The notes: generated from the letters alone by a model not told the origin. 64,000 nt of DNA from Channallabes apus (GCA_030522415.1 CM060109.1:33734892-33798891); one strand, 5' to 3'. Counted from the stretch's first letter, positions 1-12,200 are shown. A program made the numbers and translations.

Positions 1-899
1 CTAAGAATGAGCTCATCTCGACATTTACAACAAGAGGGCGGCCGTAGCATTTGCAAGATCCCAGCATCTGAGTCGTCTCTTGCCATTCTCGCCACAGGAC
101 AAGAAGGGGGGGCCTCTAGTGAATCCATGCTGTGTGTTTGTCAAGATGTTGAAAGCGTTGGTGGGAAGGAATACATGGAACTTGTAAACTTTGCAGAGTC
201 CTTGGCCTACAATATTACATGTGATGTCACACGAAAGCTAAGAACGTCTTCAATTAGGCTTCCAAAATCACTTACAGACTCCTGTCTTTACAGGAAGTCC
301 AATGTTGAAGACATGGCAGAAAATGTAATCAAAAGTGCATTTTCCTGTTCAGTTTTGTCATACAGTGGGAAAAACAGGCAGTATCACAGCACCAGCAGCT
401 TAGATGATGGAAATTACAATAACGGTGTTATGCAAGTAATTGAGCATTATGCCAGGAAGATTGTTGATGACACGTTGGAAATGACTCTAGGGTCTACAGC
501 TCTTCAGACAGCAGAAGAGAGGAGGTCTTTGGACCTCGGTTCTTTCACTGAGAAACTGACCGAGGCATACAAGGCTTGTCGGTACTGTCAAGCAAGAGAT
601 TGCTCTTTTTGTAAAAATTGTCACCTTAAGTATCATGGAATGCAGAAGAGAATGCAACAAGACTCGGACACAGTAGTTGGTTTTGAAATTCCCAAAATCC
701 ACATCGATTTGGACAAGAGAGCAGTTTTTGCTGAAGAAATGGTATCTGCAGCACTTGAGAAAGCGAAGAAGGAACATAGCAGCACCAGCTTAAATGCGGA
801 CAGTGGGATTGGACATGATGGCGCAAGCTTTGCAGAAAGCCTTACCACAGAGATCATGACGTCTGCGTTGTCCAACATCTGCCAAACCACCAACCTCAG
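1..899 (+). CDS. akap11: AKAP11 large exon (3' end of it)
   Basis: Continuous open frame from base 1 to a CAG/GTAAAC donor at 900; the last codon is split after two bases. It corresponds to the end of the giant AKAP11 exon. It contains several short amphipathic helices of the type that dock RII (for example around NFAESLAYNI, VIEHYARKIVDDTLEM and SFAESLTTEIMTSAL) and a cysteine-rich patch near 577-636. The ATG at base 7 is only an internal methionine. Confidence 0.93.
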
Positions 900-3800
900 G
901 TAAACAACAAAGATGACTAGTTTTGTAAAAAAAAAAAAAAAGTAATAACTTTAAGTTTGTACCTCTGTAGAAATATGGCTCATCAGTTGCTCAAATATTG
1001 TGGGTTTCTTAGTCATTAACATTTCCTGTTTTGATGTAATATTGGACAAATTTAGGTAAGTGATTTGATTTTAATTACAAATATTGAATTGCTATAATGT
1101 AGTTCATTGTGATTTTTATTATAATTTGGTTACATGTGACCTTAATTTTCGATTTTTCTATTGGTTGAAAAATAATACTCTATAATTACACTACGATGTT
1201 ATGTGGTGTATAGTTATGTGCAAATCCGTCCCATCAATCTAATAAATGGCATGTGCATGTAAAATAGCAATACTCTTTCTAGCCAAGCAACCATTGCTCT
1301 GACTTCAAGCATCGCTTCAGTCATATTTTTTACATGTATTACTTTTAAAACATCTTTGCTTTCTTAAGCGACTATCTACTCTATATGGGTTTCAGTGCCC
1401 CTGGTAGTGAGAGTGTCAACGTGACCGAGTCGACTGTCAGTCAGCAGCTGAATCTAAGTGTGGGGGATGACAGTCTTGGCAGCTGGTCTAATCTGAGCTT
1501 TGAAGAAGACCATCCTGATGAAAGTAGTAGCTTCCATCATTTAAGTGACAGGTAATTTTTAGGTTCAGTAGCTCGAAGAAATTTACTTGGATTACTAACC
1601 CCTCATCGGCTTTTCGGGTTCTAAACACACTTATATTTTTCCACTTGAACACTGTTCACAATTGACAGGATATAATTAGGAAATGCCAGAGAATGCAATG
1701 CATAAATGTAATGTTTCAAGAAGCTGGAACAGTGGTGCTTAATTTAGCTGTCCAAAACAAAAGAAATAAATAAAATAAGTGATTGCAAAAGATGCAAAAA
1801 AAATAAAAATTTTATTGTCCGGTGACATTTGGTTGAGGATTATGTTTCTGGCTCCTCTGTATTTTGAACATTAACTTGAGGTCTTTATACGACTTAGGTT
1901 TTCCCAAAACGACGACTCATCTATGCCAAAAATAATTTCTTGCTCATTTTATAGATACTGCACTCACTTATGGAAAATTGTTCATTCCACAAACAGCAAA
2001 ACCAAATGCTCTGTAAAACATCTAGAGACATGGAAATTGGTATTTTAGGAGTTAGAAGGCTTCCTTTTTCAATTAGAATGTTAAATGACCTCTTCCCTTT
2101 GGCTGCGTATTTGAAAATCTTTCTTGGCACAAACTTTTATCTTCGGAGGAAACAAGAAGCTATTTTGGATAATGAAAGTCTACAGTGGGCATCAAAATAT
2201 TTTCGAAAGGTGTGGTTGTAAGCAGTTATCTATCTATCTCGGGGCAGTGTTTCCAGAGTGCTAATTCTGCATCGGAGACCAAGCTTTACTCCAGGAACGT
2301 ACTCATCTGGTGTCCCTTTCCCAGTAAACTGGTGGGGTAAAATAATGGCCTTGGTGCAGACGGAGTTGTCTTAAGAAGAAGAATATTCAATTATTTGTCA
2401 CATGTACTTTACAGCACAATGAAATGTCTTCTTCGCATATCCCAATTAGGAAACTGGGGTCAGAGTGCAGGGTCAGCCAGTTTACAGCGCCCCTGGAGCA
2501 GATAGGGTTATGGGCCTTGCTCAAGGGCTCAATAGTGGCAACTTGGCGATGCTGGGGCTCGAACCCCAGACCTTCCGATCAGTAACCCAGTAAAACCCAA
2601 AGCCTTAACCGACTGAGCCATGTGTTGCTAGATATTAATCTGAGAGGTAGTCTGTTATAAAAGCATGAAGCGTTCTTCGAGGTGGGTATGTACAGTAAGA
2701 TCCTCAGTGACATGGCAATAACCTGGTAGTGTGTGTGCTTGCCCAGTGTTCAGTGCTCCTCTTTTCTCCTACAGCAGTAATGGGAACAGCAGTAGCTGGA
2801 GCAGTCTGGGGTTAGAGGGCGAAATGTATGAAGAGCATTTGTCCTTCTCTCCATCAGACAGGTTGGTGCAGAGCAGGAAACTGAGTATAGTCAGCTTGGG
2901 TTTTCTCAAATGTCTGCATGATGTAAGAGCTTTGATCACCAAGTGTTGAAAATGTATCTGTGTGACTGTAGCAACTTTGCCTTGTAGCACACCTTGGAAC
3001 ACAACAGCTCTTTGTTGGTCTCTGTTCTGTGGTTTAAACAAATGGAGTTAGTGAATTAAACTGTGTGTGTATATGTGAGTGGGTGTAGGAAGGGTTGGGG
3101 AGTTAATTCCTTCTGTCAGTTCTTTGTGAAATCTTGACTCTGACAAAAGAGCAATCTGTCTTTGCTGTCTGCTGCATGGCTGAGTGATGGGAGACTCTTC
3201 TGGCCCCTGCTTCTCATAAGGATCCTGTTCCACTTGGAAAATGACTCAGATGTTCAAGTGGCAATGGAGATCGCTGTCAGTTCTTCATTTCACTGAACAG
3301 GAAAATGTAATCTAAATGTAGCACAGTGAGACTCTTTAATGAGACAAAGTACAGTTGAATGTATTGCCTTTGGGCTGATTTATTTGTGTGGCGGACTGGG
3401 AAAACCCTTCTGAAGAATATATATTTTTTCTACAGTACTGTGAAAGTCTTGAGCCATCCCTCATTTCTTCATAGTTTGCTTCCAAAGAGCCAGTCTTTTC
3501 TTCTAGTTTTATTGTTGTCTTGAGGAATAGTTCTCCTCGCTTGCTCTCCTCACTTGCTCCTCATCGTTATACATAAGCAGTTTCAGTTGAATGTTTTTTT
3601 TTTTTTTTGTTTTTTTTGGTTGTTAAGCCACACAGTGACCTACAGTATGGATCATCCAAGCATAAAAAATTCTACCTTAAGGCATTAATCACTGAAAAAA
3701 CATATGTACTACAAGTATAGCTGATGACAGACGATCAGGTGTATATAGGTACTGTATACAGGTGTTGCTGAATGCTGAGTGGTCTTAACAGACGAGAGGT

Positions 3801-5118
3801 AGTTACATAAACAACCAAGTTTTAAATAGTATCTTTAAGCACCTTTACCCTTAATTTAATCTACATTGGTATTGAATGAATTATGAAGAAATGAGGAGAG
3901 GCACAAAACTTTTATGCAGTAATGTATAAAAATCTAAAAAAAATATACACAAAATAAATGTCTAAAGTTCGACTCATCTAACAAATATTTCTACATTCAG
4001 AAATAATAATTTCTCATGTAAGAAAATAGCAGTAAGTAAAATAGAACAATTAAGAATATATTTAGTTGCTGTCAGAAGTTTACCTACACTCGTCATGAAC
4101 ATGAATGTCATGGCAGTGTTGAGCTTCCTATGTTTTTTTTTTTTTTTTTTTTTCCCCTGGGACAAAATAAATGAAAAATAAACATACATTTTTAATAGAA
4201 CACAACCATTTTATCAAGTCAACACTCAGTCAAAAAAATACATACCACAGACCTAATATGCTTTTGTTAAAGGTTCAGTACAATGTGTTGGTTTTCTGCC
4301 ATGGACCCACATTTTAAGCACAATCCAAAAATTTTTTCCTTAGACATCAAAAGCTTGAAGTGGCCAGTTTTATCCTTTCCACACCCAGCTATCTGTCTAG
4401 ATGATGATTTGATCCACTTTGCACCAGTTTCACTGGCAGCACAGCAGCTCCCATGCATGATGCTACCACCACCATGCTTAACAGTTGGGGTTAATTGCCT
4501 CGCATTTGCTCCTCAAAACATACATCTGGTCCAAACTTTCATCTCTTCTTTGTCCATGGGTTCAGTTGGAAATGCTAGTCAAACTGTAAGGATTGCTTTG
4601 AAGTTGTTGACTTTTGAGCAGTTGTTGTTCTACAGCTATTCAGTCCATGGCCATGAAAAACTCACTGAAGTGTTAGAAGTGACACTGTTGTGAGCTTTCT
4701 GTTCATTAAAGCCTTATGCCTTAGTGGTTCCTGTTTTGTTCCTGACTATGTTATGTACAATTCTTTCAATTCCTCTGGCTCCAGGAGATATGCCTGACTT
4801 GTGTACATTTGCAACCTTTTGCACTGAACTCCTTGGACCTCCCCATTGTACTGTGTGTTGGTCAATCCAACAAGTGCTTTTAATTTGAAGAAACTACAGT
4901 ACAAGCTGCAGTTAATCAGGATCACTAACAGGAAATTAAGATGCTATGGGCTTATATGTACATATAATTCTGACCCTGTTTTAATATCAGGAAAAACCGT
5001 GTGGTCTAAATTCTTGGGACTTTCTTTAATCATAGATGTGTGTTGTCCAGTTATTCGTCCACAAAAAAATGACTAATTCAAAGAAATCATTAAGTCCAAT
5101 ATTGGCATGACACTCATC

Positions 5119-5203
<85 letters not shown>

Positions 5204-6506
5204 TAGTGATCAGTCACAAAATTAAAATCATTTGTTATATAATGATTTTATAATAATATTATTGTGTAGGTGTGTAGGTTCCCTTTTTGCCTCCAAAACA
5301 GCTCTGACCCATGAAGGCATGATCCAGATCACCTTCTTCACTAGCTCCTTGGTCAAGTTCTACTGGTCACCATCTAGTTGTAGTGACTTTCGGGAGTGGG
5401 CAGAGGGCTGCCTGTACCCAATCTGCAGTCTAATCTGCTACTCGGCCCCATACTCAACAAACTGAAAACGATATGTTCCTTTGGGATTGGACCAGATAAG
5501 ATAGCCTTCTCTCTCTGCACACATCAGTGAGGCTTGGGTGCCCATGACCCTGGAGTAGGTTCACCACTTTTGATAATCACTAACCACTGCATACTGGGAA
5601 CACCCCATAGAACTGACTGTTTCGGAGATGCCCTGACCAAGTCATCTAGCTATCACAATTTGGCCCTTACATTTGCCATTTGTCTTGCTTTATACACATT
5701 ACCATCATCAACTGATAAAAAAAAAAATTCAGTGTTCAACTTCACTTGTCTGTGGATTTTATGGCCTTCTCTCTCTTTGTCTCCCTCTGTATGTGTGTGT
5801 GGGATGAGATACCAAAGTTTGGACACAGCTTCTAATTCCATGGTCTTTCTTGATTGTTTATTTTCTGTTCTATTTATATTCTAAAACAATGCTGAAGGCA
5901 TCCAAAATATGCAGTTTTATATACCTAATTTGTATAGTATATCTCAAAACCTTGGACTATCAAGCACCATGATTACACCTATTTACAGCATCTCAGATTA
6001 GACCTATATACTGTATATATAAATACACACACACACACACACACACACACACGTACTGTACACATACATACATATAAAAAATATATATGGTTAAAAAAAT
6101 AAGGGAACTTAATCAGCACGGTGTAACAACAACACTACCAATTCATTTAATATTCAGGGATCTCAATCTGTCCATTTAGGAAACACATGTGATTGTGAAT
6201 CAGCTTCACCTGCTTTGGTGCCAATCAAAGTGCGAACAGGTGCAAAAGCAAGACAACCCACCAAAAAAAGGAATGGTTTTGCATGTGCTAGCGACAGACA
6301 AATCTCTGTGTAATTCCTGACCACTTTTTCTCAGGTGTTGTGTTTTGACTGCCAGTGTCCTTGTCCCTCTTGGTAGCGTGAGACAGTACCTGCAGCCTAA
6401 TCACACATCATCACAACCATATGTGCATTCGCAAGAAGCTTTGTTGTGTCTCCAAGCACAGTCTCAAGAGCATGGAGGACATACCAGGAGTTCCCCTAAT
6501 TTTCTT

Positions 6507-6551
<45 letters not shown>

Positions 6552-9216
6552 ACCTTTTTTTTATAAATTGTCAGATGCCTTCAGTATTGTTCTAAATATG
6601 AACTAACCCTGCTGTCCTTCCTCCTTATATAAACACATAATTCCATATATATTATTTGGCCATTTTGAGGTCATCAGTATATTATTTTTAAAAAAAAAAC
6701 CACAGTTAATTAGAAGGTGTGTCCAAACTTTTATGTGCTCTGAAGCCAAACCAAAGACAAAATAAATAAATAAAATCAAAGCATACTGTTTACAGTGTAA
6801 TGGAATCTTGCTAACAAATAAATTCTTTAGGCAGACAGACTATTTTAAGCTTTTTTTTTTTTTTTACTAGTGCCTTATTTATGTAACGTGTTTTCTACAG
6901 AAACCCTAGGCAAGTTTAAAAAGTAAATATAAGCATTTCAATATTATTTTGAATGCAGCATGTGTATGCTTCTTTAAATTAGTGTTCAAAGTAAGTTATG
7001 GACAGAAAACTCAATTTAAACAAAACTTAAAAAAAAAAAAGTTTTCCCAGTCTGCTGTACATTTGGTCATTGATGCATTACTGAGAGCAATTCACACACA
7101 ATAAAATATATTTAAGAATTTAGTGTGAAGAAATGTAAGGGTCTAGAAGCTTACACTTCACTTGCATGGTATAGGCAAAACCAGAGGGAAATAGTGGAAC
7201 AGGTCAGTATGAAAACTAGGTCTGCTGAAAACTCTAATACCTCTCACTGTCTCTCATTTCTGAATGGCTCTCTTGCATGTTCTTTTTTTCATCGATTATG
7301 TTTTTTATTACCTGTTTGCTCACACTAGTGATGTTTCTCACCCCGTAGTGACTACACAGAGGAGAAGGAAGCTGAAGCCAAGAACTTCATGGGTGGTAAT
7401 GGAACGTTTCTTGTTTTTTTTTTTTGGTGGGGGTAAATGTAAATAGTGAAATACCATATTTGTACTTGCAGCCGGGCTTGACTCCGCCATTTTTCAGAAC
7501 GGTAATATTTGGCAGTAGGAGCGTTCCACTACTTTGTCCAAACTGCACTGGTGTTGTTTCATATCTCTGTCTCCTGTAACTGTCCAAACGCTGCGGGTCT
7601 ACAGATGATTTCCGACTGAACCGTCTGGCCCCATTTTCTGAAAGACTGTGGGAAAGGGATTTATGCTATGGCCTTTCTGAAATAGAGGTTATCTGCTGTG
7701 ATTGTACTGATGGCAGTTGGGTGTGTATATATGCTTTTAACAGGCCACTTTGTGTTTGTTCTGGCAGGGATGGTGCGAGTAGAGAGGGGCCACACAGAAG
7801 GGGACAAGGCTTTGCTGGTGGTCAGTACAGATGTATGCGGGCAGGGCACAGATCCGCAACTGAGAACGATGCTACAGTGGATGGCGGCCTCAATCACTGA
7901 GCTGCCAGTCATGCAGCTCAGCGAACAATCTGAAAGGGAGCTGCAGCAGGTTAGATTTTCCAAATATATTTGATATTTCATATACACACTGTATGGCTGA
8001 AAGTTTGCGGATACCTGATCTTCATGGTCGTATATGAGCTGTCCCGAAACTGTTGGAAACCACAAAGTTGGACGCGCCCAATTTTCTAAAATGTCCTTGT
8101 AAGCGCTTAAATTACATTTTCCTTTTACTGGAACTAATGGACCCAAACTTGTTCCAACATGCTTCTGTGTACAAAGCAAGGACATGAAGTTGGAGTGGAA
8201 GAACTGGAGTGGCCTGCACAGAGTTTTGAACTCAACCGTACTGAAAACATGATCCACATGAACGTAGACTGCACCCCAGACTTCATCATCACATATTAGC
8301 ACCTGACATCGCTAACGCTTGTGGATGAATGTGTAAATCCCCACAGCTACATTCCCACATTTAGCGAAAAGCCTTCCCAGAAGAGAGAGGTTTATTATAA
8401 CAGCAAATCGACTAAATCGTGGAAGTGGCGGTCAGGTGTCCACAACCATTAAGCCATATAGAGTTTTCTTTTGTCCATCCATCCATCTATCCATCTGTAT
8501 ATCTATATATCTATCTATCTATCTATCTAGATTGGAAAGGGTTGATGTTCAAAAGACATTATTATACAACAAACCTTAGATACAGCAAAAATAATTTTTT
8601 TTATGATCCGTTAACTTAAATTCTTGCAACTTTTCCCTGAAAACCACTGGGAATCTGCACTGCTAGTAAGGAATCAACAAAATGTTTTATTTTCTTATAT
8701 TTTACATCCTGTCCATGTAATTTTGTGTAACTAATTTGACTGTGGTAACAAATTTGTATTCTTTAAGAACTTGATTGAAGTTAAGTTAAAAACAAGCATA
8801 TTGTCATATCAAGTGCAGTCACCTGTTCTAAAGACTTTCTTGTACATGAAAGTTACATCTTTACCTCTGACTGCTAGAGACTCGTGTAAATGGTAAATAA
8901 TCCCCAACCATACAGGTCTCTGTGTGTGAGCACATCAGTATTATAATAATATACAAGATTATGTAATATAATCTTCATAATACTAATATTATTTTATGTG
9001 TATAATAAACATCCATTCTTACTACGGCTGCTGTGTTCATGTTTGTAGTTTCTGCATGTAGTTCAGCGGCTGAAAGAGAGAGAGTGGAGAGTCTGCGAGC
9101 TCCTTCAGGCTCTTCTTAGATACTACGAGGGGCATCCATCCGAGGAGGAACCATGTGCTGAGGAAAGGAGACACGAACATGGGTCCCTTTTTCACTGGCT
9201 GCTTGAACACTCGTAG
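1..9216 (+). CDS. akap11: AKAP11 (A-kinase anchoring protein 11 / AKAP220), 3' part, six coding exons
   Basis: Scaffold protein that in mammals tethers the RII subunits of protein kinase A, together with PP1 and GSK3-beta, on vesicles and cytoskeleton. The reading frame is open at base 1, so the gene begins outside the window. Coding exons are 1-899, 1396-1551, 2775-2861, 7349-7395, 7768-7949 and 9049-9216. All junctions use GT-AG and keep frame. Hallmarks are the paired acidic/serine segments DDSLGSWSNLSFEEDHPDES and NGNSSSWSSLGLEGEMYEE, then a conserved C-terminal module with DPQLRTMLQWMAASITELPV, EREWRVCELLQALLRYYE and the ending LFHWLLEHS. These match the remembered human AKAP11 C-terminus, which ends near FDWLLENA. 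TNFSF11 follows on the same strand, as in human. The fourth exon (47 nt) is the least certain because two in-frame donors 4 nt apart are possible. Confidence 0.95.
1396..1551 (+). CDS. akap11: AKAP11 coding exon
   Basis: Acceptor TTTCAG at 1390-1395 and donor CAG/GTAATT at 1552. It completes the split serine codon from the previous exon and reads 51 full codons, including LNLSVGDDSLGSWSNLSF and EEDHPDESSSFHHLSD, then leaves a two-base overhang. Acidic and serine-rich, typical of this part of AKAP11. Confidence 0.93.
2385..2632 (-). mobile_element. tRNA-derived SINE (catfish-like type)
   Basis: On the minus strand there is a tRNA-like head with an A box TGGCTCAGTCGG (about 2610-2621) and a perfect B box GGTTCGAGCCC (2555-2565). 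An unrelated body follows and ends near a TTC-repeat tail at 2375-2385. It lies in an AKAP11 intron. Confidence 0.75.
2775..2861 (+). CDS. akap11: AKAP11 coding exon
   Basis: Acceptor CTACAG ends at 2774 and the donor is CAG/GTTGGT at 2862. It reads SNGNSSSWSSLGLEGEMYEE then HLSFSPSD, strongly reminiscent of the human NGNSSSWSSLGLEGD segment. Phase matches on both sides (1 base in, 2 bases out). It looks like a diverged repeat of the SWSNLSFE motif of the preceding exon. Confidence 0.92.
4060..5090 (-). mobile_element. decayed Tc1-like transposon
   Basis: At 4063-4130 there is a terminal-type segment (CTGTCAGAAGTTTACCTACAC). At 4270-4560 there is sequence antisense to a Tc1 DDE transposase, including the stretch for ...GGVNPNC-like loop sequence around 4440-4530. 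Many frame breaks; non-functional. The right end is uncertain. Confidence 0.55.
5121..5194. repeat. (TG)n microsatellite
   Basis: Thirty-seven uninterrupted TG units in an AKAP11 intron. It produces a spurious Thr-His repeat frame on the minus strand. Confidence 0.98.
5268..5700 (-). mobile_element. internally deleted Tc1-like element
   Basis: The left part (5270-5330) is antisense to the C-terminal end of a Tc1 transposase. The right part (5540-5690) is antisense to its helix-turn-helix start. The catalytic middle is missing. Assignment is by remembered similarity to fish Tc1 sequences. Confidence 0.5.
5808..5925 (-). mobile_element. Tc1-like terminal fragment (recurrent family)
   Basis: The AAAGTTTGGACAC...CTTCTAATTCCATGGTCTTT end of the Tc1 family seen again at 25336, 40672, 44726, 50506 and 54872. 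Confidence 0.5.
6025..6052. repeat. (AC)n microsatellite
   Basis: Fourteen AC units. Confidence 0.95.
6080..6500 (+). mobile_element. Tc1-like element, 5' part
   Basis: Begins near AAATAAGGGAACTTAATCAG and runs into the start of a transposase HTH region (RKKLCCVSKHSLKSMEDIPG in one frame). It is then cut off by a TG microsatellite at 6510. It resembles fish Tc1 copies from memory. Confidence 0.45.
6510..6549. repeat. (TG)n microsatellite
   Basis: Twenty TG units at the truncated end of the Tc1-like copy at 6080-6500. Confidence 0.95.
7349..7395 (+). CDS. akap11: AKAP11 short coding exon
   Basis: Acceptor CCCCGTAG ends at 7348. The exon reads SDYTEEKEAEAKNFMG and keeps frame if the donor GTAATG at 7396 is used; GTGGTA four bases earlier does not give the same residues but would also be read in the same phase class. 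This fits the acidic linker between the serine-rich repeats and the C-terminal module of AKAP11. It is the least secure exon of the gene. Confidence 0.72.
7768..7949 (+). CDS. akap11: AKAP11 coding exon, start of C-terminal module
   Basis: Acceptor TGGCAG ends at 7767 and the donor CAG/GTTAGA is at 7950. It reads MVRVERGHTEGDKALLVVST then TDPQLRTMLQWMAASITELP. The human equivalent is a segment reading roughly DPQLRIILQWLIASEAEV. Ends in phase 0. Confidence 0.92.
7994..8456. mobile_element. non-autonomous Tc1-like element with intact terminal repeats
   Basis: Terminal inverted repeats of about 28 bases (TGGCTGAAAGTTTGCGGATACC against the reverse complement of GGTGTCCACAACCATTAAGCCA), flanked by TA on both sides. 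463 bp. Internal pieces of transposase face both ways: GPLVPVKGKCNLSAYKDIL on the minus strand (about 8040-8145) and a VYKAR...WP-like part on the plus strand (8150-8230). It sits in the last AKAP11 intron. Confidence 0.75.
8477..8530. repeat. (TCCA)/(TCTA)n tract
   Basis: Tetranucleotide run just after the Tc1-like element. Confidence 0.9.
9049..9216 (+). CDS. akap11: AKAP11 last coding exon and stop
   Basis: Acceptor GTTTGTAG ends at 9048. It encodes 55 residues, FLHVVQRLKEREWRVCELLQ to LFHWLLEHS, then TAG at 9214-9216. The spacing and the WxVxxLLQAxLxYYE and FxWLLE motifs match the end of vertebrate AKAP11. Confidence 0.93.
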   Translation, partial: FLHVVQRLKEREWRVCELLQALLRYYEGHPSEEEPCAEERRHEHGSLFHWLLEHS

Positions 9217-12200
9217 ACCATCACTGCTTACACTGCTTATACTAATTGATGACATGTAGTCTGTAGTAAGCGCCTAATGGCAGTGTATTGAGGTGAAGAT
9301 TTTGATCACGTTCACATTTATGCGCGACGTAGCTGCCTGTTTAGAGGCCTAACCAGCGGGGTGTATCGGGTGCGCGGGTGTTTGAATGTATTGCATGCCG
9401 TTACTGAAGGTATTTTTGTTCTCCACTTTTGGTTGTCACTTTTGTTATTTGTCTCGTATGATATTGAATTGCATATCGCACATTTAGTACGTTTTAATTT
9501 GCACTTCTTTTAGTGTTTTGCCTTCATGCCCTAAGCCAGTTGAGGGCTCAGTGACGGCATTGCTTATTTAAGGCAATCCCTAAAGCAGAGTCGAATATTA
9601 CTGTAGATCACCTCTCTTTACGGGAATATACACGATAAAGGGACCAGCCAGCAGAACCACTGCACCTCCTATATCCATGGTCTTGGTCACTGTAGAATTT
9701 TATACTTTGATATACAAATGAAATGAAAATAGTAGTGGAAAGTAATTATAGGTCAACTGTAACTTAGAACAGATGCTCATGCAGCTACCCAAGTAGTTAA
9801 AATACCATTTCACTGTAAATATTTTAACAAAAAAAAGAAAAACGGCTGACTGACTCCATCAAAATCTATTTTGATAATATTCCCCTTTTAGTGAGAAATC
9901 CTTTACTTTTTCAGTGTTGTCTCAGGACAGCACAGATTTTATTAAAAGGCCCTAAAGGAGAAGTATTTATTACACCACAGCATACAGTATATGTAAACTA
10001 TATTTTTTTGTATGGCTAAAAATAGTCAGATGGTGTGGTGCACTCAGATGTTCCTTAATACCCGAATAATCTAGGTATACGAAACTGTATGAAATACACT
10101 GTTGCCAAAAATTAAGGAACACAAATTGATATTTTTTTAAGAGTACATTTAAGTTAAGTAAATACTTGACATGGTAAATTGTCAGTAAATGACAAGCTGC
10201 TAAACAGGCAAAGAAGCTCTGGAGTATGAAGAAGAAGAAAACGGTAGGGCGGTTTTGCCACATTACTGTAATAGTGAGCCACTATATACAGTTTATACCT
10301 GATCTGGGCATGTGGGTCACGTTCTTTGCTTATGACGGATTGGTATTAGGGTTGTAAAACTGCCCCCCCCCCCCCCCGCCCTTTTTTTTTTCGAATTCTT
10401 CTTTTATACAGGATTAATTGTAAAATAACTGGTTCCTATTTCGGGTTGTGAAAGATGGAAGATATCATAGAAAGAAAGAAGTGTGTCAGAAATTTGGTTT
10501 TAAATTCCTACTTTAATGGTCATTCTTTTTTCCCCCTACCTAGACTTTGATGTTGATGTTTCTTTGAGGTTTGTTTATAACATTTGTGGTTGCTTAGATT
10601 CCTCAGAGCACCACTCTAATTTGAACCACGAATGAACCACAGCTTCTAGTGCCTGCATAACTTGGTCACTAATCACACACTCCTTACGTCTCCTGGAGAT
10701 GTTTTACACCCCAGCAGGAAATCAACCACCACAGACTTTCCCACACTATCCCGTTCCCTTCACTGACTCCACTTTACTGTGCACTCCCTATGAAGGTAGC
10801 ACTTTACACTGGAATGGCCAATATACAGTAGGTCCTTCCCAACTTATGTCAGTATCTCAGAACAGTATATTACCCACACTAGGCCCAATATTAAAACCAC
10901 CGAAAGTGTGTTGTGTGTTAAGTATTGATAATGTATACCATGCTGTGGATGAGTATAAGGATGCTTTGATACCATCCAATCAATTTCTTCTGTTCGCCCT
11001 AAGTCGGAATTGATACATAGTGCAGGTTCAATTCCTTTGGCTGGATTGGTTCAGAGTTGAATTGCTTTTGAACCGTGTTAGAGTACGCTTGGAACCAGAC
11101 CTCACTCTGAGGGCCTCAAACCAGTTGTTCTGGTCTGCAACCGGATGCAATAGTGTTCCGTGGTACACAAACATAACATACCAAGTGTGAAAAACACATC
11201 ATGGTTCACTTCAAATGGACTAGCTTCTGCGTATGTGAAAGCACCTCGAGGGGATTCTAGCCACAAGTCATTCAGTTTAAACTGACGTGTTGTCATACAT
11301 GTTTAATCATTTGATGTATTGTTCAGAAAACCGACTCAGTTCAAAATCCACTAACGGCATGGTTTAGAGATATACCCAGTGGAATAGGCAGTATGGAGAT
11401 CTGGGTAGTAGAACGTATTATTTCACATAACACTAATGCATGCTATTCTATCCCTTCCTGCTTACCTGTATTACTATTAAAGTGAATGTTCAGTTTGTGG
11501 CATCATATTATCAATGATTATTTCTCATGAGCATGGTCCAAAGTCATACAGCACTGTGGCTGCTCGTGCTATCTGTATGTAAATTGCTACGGTGAAAACA
11601 TTTCTATCTTCACGGTGCCATGAATTGAATTCCAATGGACAAGCAGATGAGGCTGATTTGTTTACATGATTTTAAATTGCCATTAAAAAAAAAAAACATT
11701 GGAGGTGGCTATTGTAGGAAAAATATCTAATCTCAGTGCGGTAAGACAGTTTGGTTTTTAGAGCTGACCACAGTAAAAAAAAAAAAAAAAAAACTTGCAG
11801 AATTTATGAAATCAGTTGAAGGTATACAGTATTTGCAGATACACACTTTTGCCTCTTTCGCAGTGGGATTATATATGCTTTTGCTGTAAGTATGAACAGA
11901 CATAAATGTGCTGGCTTTGTGTACTGACTTTATTTTATGTACATTCCTATATTTCAAATATGACCTATTGCTATTTGTGTTATTTAAAGCTGTGTGTACT
12001 GCAAATTTGACATCATAGTTTAAAGGTAAAATATTTTGTTACTTGTGCAGTGTCATGCTCATCTCAGTGAAGTAGATAAACAATATTACACTGACTTCTC
12101 TATTTTTCCTGCTTATTTGTATTATTCTGAAGAAGTAAGATATTTAATAATTTATGTCAGTATAACTTATAATTGTGATCACACTAGTGAAGTTGCTAAA

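Larger units (their letters stand above)
2862..7348 (+). other. AKAP11 intron rich in transposon remnants
   Basis: A 4.5 kb intron with no coding signal of its own. It holds three Tc1-like pieces (about 4060-5090, 5268-5700, 6080-6500), end fragments of another Tc1 family (5808-5925, 6700-6735) and long TG/CA tracts. The longest frame (4283-4693) is antisense to a decayed Tc1 transposase. Confidence 0.7.

Noticed and set aside
7..9. ATG at base 7 as a gene start
   Set aside because: The frame is open upstream to base 1 and the segment is internal to a very large AKAP11 exon.
4283..4693. 136-residue plus-strand frame
   Set aside because: Antisense of a decayed Tc1 transposase.
5026..5217. 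Thr-His repeat frame, and similar ones at 44461, 45205 and 46256
   Set aside because: Translations of dinucleotide microsatellites.
7661..8302. 213-residue minus-strand frame
   Set aside because: Composite of antisense AKAP11 exon and Tc1 element remnants; only GPLVPVKG... is meaningful and it belongs to the transposon.
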